Part shown: positions 39,078 through 49,796 of the stretch, one piece after another
How positions within the stretch are numbered: the stretch's first letter is position 1
Layout of the letters: every line of letters begins with the position of its first letter
NCBI RefSeq assembly: GCF_014066305.1
Contig: NW_023501086.1
Location: 362,580-426,579 of the forward strand
Length of the DNA stretch: 64,000 bases
DNA from: Letharia columbiana
Taxonomy: Eukaryota > Ascomycota > Lecanoromycetes > Lecanorales > Parmeliaceae
Reading direction: 5' to 3'
Notes under the pieces: generated by a model
What the model was told of the DNA's origin: nothing
Database searches by the model: none
The model's input: only the letters and a program-made list of their open reading frames with translations
Program-made: the position numbers and the translations under genes

Positions 39078-39716
39078 TCAGACGGTTTCAATTCGTCCAA
39101 GTATGCATCGTCCGATGTTCCTCCTCAATGATAGTGGGCCATAGTGGTTTGGCTGTGAGCGTCGCAGTAGATCCTTCTCTTGTATGCTCAACTCAGTGAT
39201 TGTGTGCCACAATAATGTAGTGGGGATGATAGGCCAAATTGCAGTGTCGTTCTCCGCTTGCTGAGTGGCGATCTGACGTGGGATCGTGGAGAGCAAATGA
39301 CGTGGGATCTTGGAGAGCTGAGCCGTGTTCTTGGTGCTGGGGGCCTTGCTGTCGCTTGGTTTCTCCGCAACGTTCTCCGCAGTGTTCTCCGCAGTGTTCT
39401 CCGCAATTGCCTGTAGTGGTTCCTCCTCCTGTTCAACTGGGTGCTCTGGCTGAGTGGTTGACTGAGTGACTGGCTGAGTAGCTGGCTGAGTGGCTGACTG
39501 AGTGACTGGCTGAGTGACTGGCTGAGTGGCTTGCTGACGAAACTCATTGCGTAGTTGATTCATTTCAGTCCTTATTTCGGTTCTTATTTCAGTTCTAAAT
39601 ATGGCCATTTCAGTTCTTAGTATGCCTTGAAACAGAGCCATTATGCCCTGAAGCTGGTCGTTTGAGATGCCGGGGATGAGTGGGCTGGAAGTAGACAGGC
39701 CTATTGAAAGGTTCAC
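39078..39716 (-). CDS. Gag-like protein of the short LTR element (212 aa)
   Basis: An intact ORF beginning at ATG 39,716 and ending TGA. Residues 1-55 form a hydrophobic then helical region with repeated TEIRTEI units, likely a coiled coil. Residues about 62-90 are Thr-Gln-Pro/Ser repeats encoded by 12-bp units (39,462-39,535). Then comes an acidic EQEEEP stretch, an ENTAENTAEN repeat, also from 12-bp units, and a basic C-terminus ending CILGRIETV. No protease, reverse transcriptase or zinc knuckle is present. Position between primer-binding site and polypurine tract makes a Gag-type packaging protein the best guess. The C-terminus is conserved in the R elements (61,650-61,840 and 62,119-62,215). 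A following ATG overlaps the stop as TGATG, but that 66-codon frame runs into the LTR and is probably not a gene. Confidence 0.6.
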   Translation of the reverse strand: MNLSIGLSTSSPLIPGISNDQLQGIMALFQGILRTEMAIFRTEIRTEIRTEMNQLRNEFRQQATQPVTQPVTQSATQPATQPVTQSTTQPEHPVEQEEEPLQAIAENTAENTAENVAEKPSDSKAPSTKNTAQLSKIPRHLLSTIPRQIATQQAENDTAIWPIIPTTLLWHTITELSIQEKDLLRRSQPNHYGPLSLRRNIGRCILGRIETV

Positions 39717-39724
39717 TGCTTGTG

Positions 39725-39831
39725 TTTGCGTGTAGTGACTCTGCGTGACGGGCTGAGTGCTGATAGATAAGCGCTATGGATGTTATTTGCGTGTAGTGAC
39801 TCTGCGTGACAGGCTGAGTGCTGATAGGTGA
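39725..39831 (-). repeat. Leader duplication, two 46-bp copies
   Basis: TTTGCGTGTAGTGACTCTGC and what follows occurs at 39,725 and 39,786, a period of 61 bp, with one transition early on. It lies in the untranslated leader between primer-binding site and gag. Confidence 0.7.
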
Positions 39832-39927
39832 GCGATGTGGGTGTTGAGGTAGGTAGAGGCGTAGCGTGACTGGCCAGCACTATGGATGAGCGAATAAATT
39901 CAATAGACTCCTGTTCAGTGATCTTCA

Positions 39928-39940
39928 GGTGTTGCTACCA
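39928..39940 (-). promoter_or_regulatory. Primer-binding site for initiator Met tRNA
   Basis: Two bases inside the 5' LTR the minus strand reads TGGTAGCAACACC. The first seven bases match the complement of the tRNA-iMet 3' end used by many fungal and plant retroelements (TGGTAGC). Confidence 0.65.
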
Positions 39941-39942
39941 TT

Positions 39943-40093
39943 TGTTAAGGAATAGTTCTTAATATCATAATATTAATGTGGTGTAAAGTTGTTCTATTAA
40001 TCTAAGTAATCTGCAGGCACATATATGCGGAGGGGAGGCGCGCTAAGGCCTAATTGGGAAGGTGTGCCGAGTGTAAAGAATTAATTCGTAATA
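39943..40093 (-). repeat. 5' LTR of the gag-only element
   Basis: 151 bp. Its outer 20 bases are the most RIP-altered part (TATTACGAATTAATTC on the minus strand), while its inner end is intact (CCTTAACA). Confidence 0.9.
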
Positions 40094-40269
40094 AATTATA
40101 AGACGTTCTTCTATAATAAGATCTTCTATTAATAAGAAATTCTTAAACTTATTATTAAGACTATAGCGACTTTTAATATTATCTTCGTTTTTTATTATAT
40201 AATTTAGAGATAAACTTAATATCGTAATAATAATAGGTTTTTTTCTTTAAAAGATAAAGAGATTAGAAT

Positions 40270-40544
40270 TATAAGAGCGTAGTTTATTAGCGATTAGCTA
40301 GCGAATATAGACTATAAAAAACGTAATATTATTATAAGATTTAATAATATATTTAATAGTAGAATTAATCTCTAAGAAATATTAAAACTTCGAGATATAT
40401 AAAGTAAATCTATATTCGCTAAGCTTCTAGATATATAAGATATATTATTAAAACTAAATTCCAAAAGAAACTTTAATATAATATATACGATATCGACGTT
40501 TTAATATAAGTAGCGCTAAGGCTTATAACGTATTAGATCTAATA
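40270..40544 (-). repeat. 5' LTR of the Gypsy element
   Basis: 275 bp, paired with 13,183-13,457 and followed by the target duplicate CTTAA. Confidence 0.88.
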
Positions 40545-40549
40545 CTTAA

Positions 40550-40992
40550 ATACTTAATAATATTTAAATAAGAGATATCGAGAATAAATATATTTATAAT
40601 TAATAAATTAATAGAATTATAGAAGAGATATAATAAATAAATAGATAAAAGAATTATTATTTAATCTCGAACGCGTTTAATATAATTATAATATTTAAAT
40701 ATTAATTTAATCTATTAATAGTAGATTAAATTTTATTATTTTTATAATATTAGAAAGTATAAAGCGAGCTTTATAATTTAAGAAATTATAAAGTAACTAT
40801 ATATATCGTAAGCTAAGTACTTTTAAGTATAAAACTTTAATATATAAATTTTTAATAAGAGAGATATAAAAGAGCTATTAAATTAACTTAGTTAATTTAA
40901 TTAAAGAGCGTAGTAAATTTAAATTTATAATTAACTATATATATAAATTTAAGATTTTTAAACTTAACTCTATTTTATTCTTTTATATATAT
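40550..40992 (+). repeat. R-family T region, RIP-altered
   Basis: It matches 9,290-9,712 and 12,060-12,488 and ends CTTTTATATATATTA. Together with 13,005-13,177 across the Gypsy element, this restores one R fragment in which the Gypsy inserted. Confidence 0.6.
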
Positions 40993-42142
40993 TAATAACT
41001 CTTAATATAGTAGATAATAAAATCTATTATTCTTAGTTAATAATAAAGTCTATTTACTCTATTATAGATTCTATTAATATATAAGAATAAAAGTACTCGA
41101 AGCGAATTAATAAACTCGCTTATATTATTTATTAAATTATAAATTACGTAGCTAAGACGAGTATCTAATATACTTAATAAAATATTAAATACTTATAAGT
41201 TTTCTTTTTTCTTCTTTCTTTTTTAATTATTAGTTTATTTAATAATTAATCTATTTATTCTATTAACTATATATTTAAACTTTATAATTATATAATTACT
41301 ATATAATTCTATTAAAAGAAATCTTATTATCTTATAATTCTAATAACTTTATATATATAAAGTTATTTAATTTAATTATAGTAAGTAACTCGCGAGCTAA
41401 TTCTATTAATTTATAAAGTAAAAATATATTATTATAATTAATTAATAATATTTTTAATCTAATAAATAATTTTTATTATAATATAATTATTATATAATTA
41501 AGCGATTATAATATTAATTCTAATATTAATAAAAATTCTAATAATATTATTAATGAAAATAATAATTATTAAAACGTTATATTTAATAATTCTTTATTTA
41601 TAAATAAAAATCTTTATTTTATAAACTTAATTTAAACTTAATACTATTAATTTTTAAAGTTTAATATTAAAAACTAGCTAGTTATTAAAAAATTTAAATT
41701 AATTAAAATATAAAATATATAAAATAATTATTATAAGTATAGCGATAATTATTATTATAATTTAAGTTATAAAAAGATAAGTATTATTAAAATATTTAAT
41801 ACGTAATATCTTAATAACTCTAATTCGATAGTTATATTTCTTTAAAACTATAACGACTTTATTATCTTAATATTTTATATTAATTTTTATATAGATAAAG
41901 AGAAGATTCGCTAATTTTTCGCTCTTTTAATAGATATTAAGAAGTAAATCTAGAGAAATATTAGAGATATAATATTACGCGATATTAAGAAATTTATTTA
42001 AAAAGAATATAAAGAATAATATCTAAATTAAGTTTATAATTTAATTATTAAATTTTATAATATAAGATATTAATTAATTAAAGTAGTTATAAAAAACGCG
42101 TAGTCGATAACTAGCTTTAATAACTATTTTATTATATAATTT
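40993..42142. other. AT-rich stretch, unclassified
   Basis: No long frame or repeat partner was found. A pyrimidine-rich tract occurs at 41,200-41,230. Confidence 0.3.
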
Positions 42143-43769
42143 ACTAGTCGAAAAGATATAATATAATATAAAATATTAATTTATTATATTATACGCTAAT
42201 ATAGTATAAGTTATTAAAATTTATATAATCTTATATTTAATATAATATAAAATCTTAATAAAATATTTTATAATATAATATATCTATAATATTATATTAT
42301 AAAATAATATATATATAAAATATCTTAATTAGAATTTCTATATTTAAAAGTAGTTATTTTAATTATTATTTTAATTAATAATTACGTTAAATTAATAAGA
42401 TATAAAATTAAATATAATTATATTTTATTACTTTATATATATAAAAGAAAGCGAGCTATATCTATTAATAATAAGAAAAGCTTATTTTTCTCTAATATTA
42501 GTCGCGCGAAATTCGTCGATACTTTATAATTAAAATCGTCGACGATAATTTTATACGTCTATTATATATTTTCGATATTACTATTTAATATAAAATTATA
42601 TATATTATAATTATAGTCTTTTTACTAAATCGTCGATTTAGAAAAATTAATATATTTTTTAATATTCTCTTAAAAGTATTATAGCTTAATATAATAAGTT
42701 ATATTTCTTTAAGCTATCTTCTTATAATAAAAAAAAAATTAAAATATAGAAAGTATATAAAAGTATATTTAGTAATTCTAGAATAAATTAATAATATCTA
42801 TAATAATAATTAAAATTAAGAATTAAATATATTTAAATAAAAGATAACTTTATATTACTCGTATAATAGCGATAATAATAATTAAGATTAAAATATTAAC
42901 TTAAATAACGTAGCTTTTATAATAGATTTCTTATTAGTATATATAATAGAATAAGATAGAGCTAAGCTTGAAAATCTTGAATTTATATATATAGTTAATT
43001 ATAAATTTAAGTTTTATACGCTTTTTAGTTAGATCGACTAAGTTAACTCGATAGTCCTTTCGCGCCTTTCTTATTAAAAATTTATATATAGAAGTTTTAT
43101 ACTCTAAAATAACTAGCTCTCTACGAATACTATTTCTTTATAATTTCGTAAATTATAGAGCTTAGTTTACGCTTTCTAACGCTATAAAAATAATAAAGTT
43201 TAATCTACTATTAATAAATAAAATAAATATTTAAATATAATAGTTATAATAGTTATATTAGACGCGTTTAAAATCGAATAATAATAATTCTTTTATCTAT
43301 TTATTATTCTTTTATTATTCTATTAATTCTATTAATTCTATTAATTTCATTAATTTCATTAATATAAATATAATCGTCTTCGATATCTCTCGTCTAATTA
43401 GAGCCTCTTACTAACGCCCTTAGATTATCTCTTAGCGAATTCGCTATTACTAGTAATCGAGGCTATAAGCGAGCTTAATAGCTATCTACTACTGCTTATA
43501 AACGCGTTAAAAGACTCTTAAAAAGAGTTTAAACGAATATATTCTCCTCTATATACTTCTCTTAAGTTAGCGATAGATAGATTAAACTAATATTCGAATA
43601 TTATATAGTTATATTAAACGCGTTTAGAATCGAATAATAATCCTTTCATCTATTTATATAATTATTCTTCTTTTATTATTCTACTAATTCTATTAATTCT
43701 ATTAATTCTATTAATTTCATTAATATAAATATATTTATTCTCGATATTCTCGCACTTAGTTAAATAAGA

Positions 43770-44900
43770 GAAGAATCTATAATAGATAAATGCGAAGAAT
43801 ATTACGGAGAAACTAAGTAATAATAAGACTATTATCGTTAAAAATACGGCTTAGCTCTTTAAGATTCCACGTTATATTAGTTATTTACTTAGTTAGTTAC
43901 TTAGCTAGCTACTTAGTCTAATACTCTATAAGAGAAGAAGTAAGAGAAGAAACTATAATAGGTAAATACGAAGAATACTACGGAGAAACTAAGCGGTAAT
44001 AAGACTATTATCGTTAAAAACACGACTTAGCTCTCTAAGATCCCACGTTATATACTCTCTACGATTCTATATTAAATTATTACTTAGTAAGCGGAGAATA
44101 TTACTATAACTTAGTCTATTATCCCTACTATATTAAGAAGTAAGAGAAGAAACTATAATAGGTAAATGCGGAGAATACTACGGAGAAATTAAGCGGTAAT
44201 AAGGCTACCATCGTTAAGAACACGACTTAGCTCTTTAAGATCTCACGTTATATTAGTTATTCACTTAGTTAGTTACTTAGCTAGCTACTTAGTCTAATAC
44301 TCTCTCTATAAGAGAAGAAGTAAGAGAAGAAACTATAATAGATAAATGCGAAGAATACTACGGAGAAATTAAGCGGTAATAAGGCTACTATCGTTAAAAA
44401 TACGGCTTAGCTCTTCAAGATCCCACGTTATATTACGTTTTCATTCACTTAGTTAGCTACTTAGCTAGTTACTTAGTCTAATACTCTTTCTATAGTAAGA
44501 GAAGTAAGAGAAGAAACTATAATAGACAAATGCGAGATACTGCGGAGAATACTACGGAGAATACTACGGAGAAATTAAGCGGTAATAAGACTACCATCGT
44601 TAAGAATACGGCTTAGCTCTTCAAGATCCCACGTTATATACTCTCTACGGTTTCATATTAAATTATTACTTAGTAAGCGAAGAATATTACTATAACTTAA
44701 CCTATTATCCCTACTATATTAAGGAGTAAGAGGAGAAACTATAATATAGGTAAATGCGGAGAACACTACGGAGAATACTGCGGAGAATACTGCGGAGAAT
44801 ACTACGGAGAAATCAAGTGGTAATAAGGCTATTATCGTCAAGAACACGGCTTAGCTCTTCAAGATCCCACGTTATATACTCTCCACGGTTCTATATTAAA
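43770..44900 (+). repeat. Gag-hinge array, six units, partly RIP-altered
   Basis: The marker AAATGCG (or AAATACG) recurs near 43,789, 43,964, 44,164, 44,344, 44,528 and 44,752, so units measure about 175-225 bp. The number of 15-bp TGCGGAGAATAC sub-repeats inside units varies from one to four. Confidence 0.75.
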
Positions 44901-45212
44901 TTATTACTTAGTAAGCGGAGAATATTACTATAACTTAATCTATTATTCTTACTATATTAATATAATATATTACTATAATAATATTATAAGAGAAAGATCT
45001 ACTACGACGATTATAGTTAATTAGATCTCTATAGAAGAAATATCGAACGATATATATTTAAACGAATTAAAATCGTTCGATATCTTACTCTAATAGCTAT
45101 TTTATTATTCGAAAGATTTTACTATAATAGGAGATAATATAAGATTTACATCACTAATTAGTATATTATCTCTATTTCTTTTCGATATTTCGATACTTCT
45201 TACTATAAGATT

Positions 45213-45406
45213 ATATAATTAATTCTTTATACTTAATATATCTTTCTAATTAGATCTTAGCGCGCCTCTCTTCGTATATATATATTTATATATTAGGTTA
45301 AAAACGTATAGTAAGCGATTAGAGTTCGATTTAACTTAGAACTAGAGCTAAAATTCGATTTAACTTAGAAAAATTTAACTTTATAAATTTAATTTATAGG
45401 CCTTTA
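45213..45406 (+). repeat. LTR-like 3' end of the complete R element
   Basis: The first 80 bases align with the LTR of the gag-only element (CTAATTAGATCTTAGCGCGCC core). The rest is different and matches 61,848-61,925 inverted, ending in GGCCTTTA. Confidence 0.65.
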
Positions 45407-46230
45407 CTTATTATTATATATTAGATTAATTATATATAAATAAAAATTTATAATTTTATCTTCTAGATATAATCGTATTTAATATTTTAATATTTTAATA
45501 TTTTTATAATAGCTTAATATTTATTAGTTAACGCGTAAATATTATTATATCTAAGCTATAATAATATTTATTATTAAGTTCTATATTATACTCTTAAATA
45601 GCTTAAAAGATAAAATTTATTTAATTATTAATATATATAATAGAATTATTCTTAATACTTATACTTTATTTAACTTTACTATTATTTATTTTCTTTTAAT
45701 TTAAACTTTTATTTTATTTACGTATATAATAATTTACGTAATAAATAAAACTTTAAATTTCTTTATAATTACGCTTATATACTTTTTTTATATAATATTA
45801 TTAAAATATAAGTCTATTAAAATAATAATTAAAATTAGAAATTACTTATTATTTATTTATTATATCTTATCTAATTTATTTAAAAGCTTATTTCTATTAT
45901 AATAATAATATATTAATATATTTAATTTTATACTTTTTAATAATTATAGCGTAATTAATAGTTAAGATATCGATTTTCTTTACTTTTTTAATTAATTTCT
46001 TCTTTAGATATAAATATATTTATTTACTATTATAATCTCTTAATATTTTTATTTTAATTAAACTTATTCTCTACTTTTTATTTTAATTAAAAATTTAATC
46101 GTTTTCTAATTAATCTATATTAAGACTTTTTAATATTAATATTATTATTAATATTTAATATTTATTATAATAAATTATTAAACTTAATCTCTTCTACTTT
46201 AATTACTATAAAAAAATAAATTAATAAATA

Positions 46231-46608
46231 TTTATAAATCTGAAAAGTTTCTTTCCGCACGATTTCCGTCGGGTTCGTATTATAAGTACGATTTAGTCTA
46301 TTTAATAGACTTTATCTATATTTAATTCTTTTCGTTAATTTAATAACTATCTTAATTCTTTTTATTAGTTCTATTAGTTTAATAACTTTAAAAATTTTTA
46401 GTAACTTTAAAAATTTTACGTAATATACTCTAATATACTCTAAGTATTATTCTATATATATATAATATTAATATATATCATTATTAATATACGTATTATT
46501 ATACGCTATATTAGAGTATTATTTACGCGACTAATTTTATTAAATCGTTTAATTCTATAGTTAAATTTGGTTACGTTAATATTATAAATTTATTATTTTT
46601 TTTATAAT

Positions 46609-46614
<6 letters not shown>
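46231..46614 (+). repeat. Fragment of the TIR element's right end
   Basis: It begins AATCTGAAAAGTTTC and matches the reverse complement of 35,480-35,599 for about 120 bp. Beyond 46,350 no match was found. It sits at the end of family F copy 1 and retains CCGCACGATTTCCGTCGGG, so its first part is weakly mutated. Confidence 0.55.

Positions 46615-46657
<43 letters not shown>
46615..46657 (+). repeat. Poly(A) tract of 43 bases
   Basis: An uninterrupted A run directly before family F copy 2. It could be the tail of a non-LTR retroelement or retrotransposed RNA ending at 46,614, or a replication-slippage or assembly artefact. Confidence 0.9.
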
Positions 46658-46659
<2 letters not shown>

Positions 46660-46660
<1 letters not shown>

Positions 46661-48262
46661 TAATCGAAAAGATATAAGTATAATATAAAATATTAATCTA
46701 TTATATTATACTCTAATATAATATAGATTATTAAGATTTATATAATCTTATATCTAGTATAATATAAAATCTTAACGAGATATTCTTACGATATAATATA
46801 TCTATAATATTATATTATAAAATAATATATATATAAGATATCTCGATTAGAGATTTCTATATTTAGAAGTAGATATTCTAATTATTATTCTAATTAATAA
46901 TTACGCTAAATTAATAAGATATAAAATTAAATATAATTATATTTTATTACTTTATATATATAAAAGAAAGCGAGCTATATCTACTAGTAATAAGAAAAGC
47001 TTATCTTTCTCTAATATTAATTACGCGAAATTCGCCGATACTTTATAATTAAAATCGTCGACGATAATTTTATACGTCTATTATATATTTTCGATATCGC
47101 TATTTAATATAAAATTATATATATTATAATTATAGTCTTTTTATTAAATCGTTAATTTAGAAAAATTAATATATTTCTTAATATTCTTTTAAAAGTATTA
47201 TAGCTTAATATAATAAGCTATATTTCTTTAAGCTATCTTCTCGCGATATATAAAAAAAAGATTAGATATAGAAAGTATATAAAAGTATATTTAATAATTC
47301 TAGAATAAATTAACGATATTTATAATAATAATTAGAATTAAAAATTAGATATACTTAAATAAAAGATAACTTTATATTATTTATATAATAGCGATAATAA
47401 TAATTAAGATTAAAATATTAATTTAGATAGCGTAGCTTTTATAGTAAACTTTTTATTATTATATATTAGATTAATTATATATAAATAAAGATTTATAATT
47501 TTATCTTTTAGATATAATTATATTTAATATTTTAAGATTTTTATAATAGCTTAATATTTATTAATTAGCGCGTTAATATTATTATATCTAAGCTATAATA
47601 GCGCTTATTATTAAATTCTATATTACACTCTTAAATAGCTTAAAAAATAAGATTTACTTAATTATTAGCGCGTATAATAAAATTATTCTTAATACTTATA
47701 TTTTATTTAGCTTCGATATTATTTATTTTCTTTTAATTTAAGCTTTTATCTTTATTTATATATATAATAATTCGCGCGATAAGCGAAACTTTAGACTTCT
47801 TCGTAATTACGCTTATATATTTTTTTTATATAATATTATTAAAATATAAGTTTATTAGAATAATAATTAGAATTAGAAATTATTTATTATTTATCTATTA
47901 TATCTTATCTAATTTATTTAAAAGCTTACTTCTATTATAATAATAATATATTAATATATTTAATTTTATACTTTTTAATAATTATAGCGTAATTAATAAT
48001 TAAGATATCGACTTTCTTTTATTTTTTAATTAATTTCTTCTTAAATATAAATATATTTATTCGCTATCGCGATCTCTTAATATTTTTATTTTAATTAAGC
48101 TTATTCTTTGCTTTTTATTTTAATTAAGAGTTTAATCGTTATTTAATTAATCTATATTAAGACTCTTTAATATCGCTATTATTATTAATATTTAATATTT
48201 ATTATAATAAATTATTAGACTTAATCTCTTCTACTTTAATTACTATAAAAAGATAAATTAAT
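46660..48262. mobile_element. Family F copy 2, uninterrupted
   Basis: Collinear with 42,143-42,934 plus 45,412-46,225. It is the only full-length copy in one piece and keeps CGTCGACGATAATTTTATAC near 47,055. The product is unknown. Confidence 0.6.
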
Positions 48263-49796
48263 AAATATATATAAAAGAATTAAAGAGCTTATACGAATAT
48301 CTATAAATATTAAGCTATTCTTAATTTTAATTAAAGCTTATTTTATTAAAAAGTACGTTAATTCTAATAAGTATCGATATTAGAAATAAAGAGAATATAT
48401 ATTATACGCTATTATAAGTATATTATTATAGAGTTTAATTTAAAGAATAATTATTTTTATAAAGATAGTAAGACTTAAAAATAAGAAAGTAAGAATAAAA
48501 TATATAAAAATTTTAATAAGTTATAGTAGTTTAGCGCTAGCTAAATTAGATAAAAATAATTACTTACTAGCTCGCTCTTTTAAATCTTTTATTTTTTAAT
48601 CTATATAAATTATAATAATAATTATAATTATTATAAAAGTAGCTAAGATTATATTAGATAATAGCGCTTAATAAATATAATTTATTTAAACTTAAATCTT
48701 TAAAATTAAAGAGAAAGTATTTTATTAATATTTAATTTAAGCTAGATAATATAAAGTAATTTAAAAATTTAATATACGCGATAGATATCTAAGCTTTTCT
48801 CCTCCCTTCTTCTTTCTTTCTAAAACTTTCTTTTTATATTAATTCTTCTTATTATTAGACTATCTTCTTTATATATTAAACTTCTATTTAAATAATTTAA
48901 TATTATTATAATAATATTAAAAGTATAATATAGTTATTAAGTTATATATTTATTTTTTATCTTTTAATAACTTTAAGTTAATATATAGATAGATTACGCG
49001 AAGAGCTTAATTTATATATACTTAATCTATTATTAATAGCTCTTTAAAAAAGTTAATATTATTTTAGAGTATTAGATATAATATTAAAGTAAAGTTTTTA
49101 TTAGATATTATTATCGCTTTAATCGCTATCGCTATTACTTTAATAGATATTATCTCTACTTTAATAGATATTATCTTTATTTTAATAATATTAAAGCGTT
49201 AATAAAAATTAGATAGTATATTTTTTTAATTATTATTATATTTATTATATATAACTAACGCGAGCTATAGCTTAAGCTTTACGCGAGATTTATTATTATT
49301 AAAAATTAATTAATTTTATAATTTTAAAGCTTTTCTTTTAATATCTAATTTATTAAATTATATTTAATTAAAATCTATTAAAGCGCTATTATATTTAAAG
49401 ATTTACTTTTAAAGTATTATATAAGATAATAGAAGTCTTTCTAATTTATTAGTTTAAGAGTAAATTTTTTATTATTACGCTTTATAATTAGCTCTAATAA
49501 TTTCTATTTAAATAAATATTTATCTTTATATAATATATAAAAAGCGAGTTATATTATAGAAAAAGAATTTAAATCTTATAATTATTTTAGCTAAGTCGTT
49601 TAAAGTAAAGAGAAAAATATATTTATCTTTAATTATTAAATTAGTTAATTATTATATATATAATTATAAGATATAATTATATATTATTAATTATTCTAAT
49701 AATTATAAAAAGTATAAAAGAAATAAAATTATATAATTAAGTACTTATAAACTTTTCTCTTCTAAATATTTATTTTAATTTAGAGTTTAATCGCTA
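48263..49796. other. AT-rich stretch, unclassified
   Basis: Near 49,125-49,190 a short tandem repeat of ACTTTAATAGATATTATCT occurs about three times. No frame or wider repeat was recognised. Confidence 0.3.

Larger units (their letters stand above)
38778..40093 (-). mobile_element. 1,316-bp gag-only LTR element, TSD AATTA
   Basis: Two 151-bp LTRs enclose 1,014 bp. AATTA is duplicated exactly at 38,773-38,777 and 40,094-40,098. Reading the minus strand, the order is LTR, primer-binding site, leader with a repeat, gag-like ORF, polypurine tract, LTR. There is no pol, so movement would need enzymes from another element. The interior is GC-balanced and full of CA and TG, in sharp contrast to the surrounding Gypsy gag. 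It shares its gag C-terminus and LTR start with the R elements. Confidence 0.9.
37650..40240 (-). pseudogene. Gypsy gag, interrupted by the short LTR element
   Basis: Read from about 40,230, the minus frame runs to 40,099, resumes at 38,777 once the insertion and one AATTA are removed, and continues to about 37,660 with stops only at TAA and TAG. The product is rich in Lys, Glu, Ile and Tyr. Near 37,870-37,911 it shows Cys-Phe-Tyr-Tyr-x4-Tyr-x4-Tyr, which is a C-x2-C-x4-H-x4-C zinc knuckle after Cys- and His-to-Tyr RIP changes. A capsid plus nucleocapsid role for the Gypsy element follows. Confidence 0.75.
13183..40544 (-). mobile_element. Ty3/Gypsy chromovirus split by two later insertions
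   Basis: Two 275-bp direct repeats (13,183-13,457 and 40,270-40,544) are flanked by the exact duplicate CTTAA at 13,178-13,182 and 40,545-40,549. Between them, reading the minus strand, come a Gag with zinc knuckle, a reverse transcriptase and an integrase with chromodomain, in that order. Removing the insertions at 16,692-35,610 and 38,778-40,098 leaves about 7.1 kb, a normal Gypsy length. The gag frame continues across the 38,778 junction and the pol frame across the 16,691/35,611 junction, which shows the parts are one element. A purine-rich run next to the left LTR (revcomp of 13,458-13,475) fits the polypurine tract. All genes are RIP-inactivated. Confidence 0.88.
42935..45406 (+). mobile_element. 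Complete R element, 2,472 bp, TSD CTTAT
   Basis: CTTAT is duplicated exactly at 42,930-42,934 and 45,407-45,411, and removing the element restores family F collinearity. It starts TAGTATATATAATAG and ends GGCCTTTA. In order it holds the T region (42,935-43,390), the 57-residue module (43,395-43,570), a partial T repeat (43,575-43,740), six gag-hinge units (43,770-44,900), the gag C-terminus (45,040-45,210) and an LTR-like end (45,213-45,406). The two ends are unlike each other, so this is not an ordinary LTR element. RIP is moderate and all frames are closed. Confidence 0.75.
42143..46225. mobile_element. Family F copy 1, split by an R element
   Basis: 42,143-42,934 matches 46,660-47,450, and 45,412-46,225 matches 47,450-48,262, so the two pieces are one copy interrupted by the R element at 42,935. 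F is about 1.6 kb and extremely AT-rich. A minus frame near 45,500-45,820 is interrupted only by TAA and TAG. No motif was recognised, so its class is unknown. Confidence 0.6.

Noticed and set aside
38878..39078. 66-codon minus-strand frame overlapping the stop of the gag-like ORF (TGATG)
   Set aside because: It runs from the gag end through the polypurine tract into the 3' LTR and has no counterpart in the R elements, so a real second ORF is unlikely.
39239..39469. 76-codon plus-strand frame
   Set aside because: Antisense shadow of the same repeats, with no supporting start context or conservation.
39188..39547. 119-codon minus frame rich in Ser-Gln-Pro-Leu repeats
   Set aside because: It is another frame of the 12-bp repeats inside the gag-like ORF; the repeats stay open in several frames.
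43770..44900. CRISPR-like array, because of regularly spaced repeats
   Set aside because: Units are adjacent tandem copies without unique spacers, and they derive from a gag coding segment in a fungal element.
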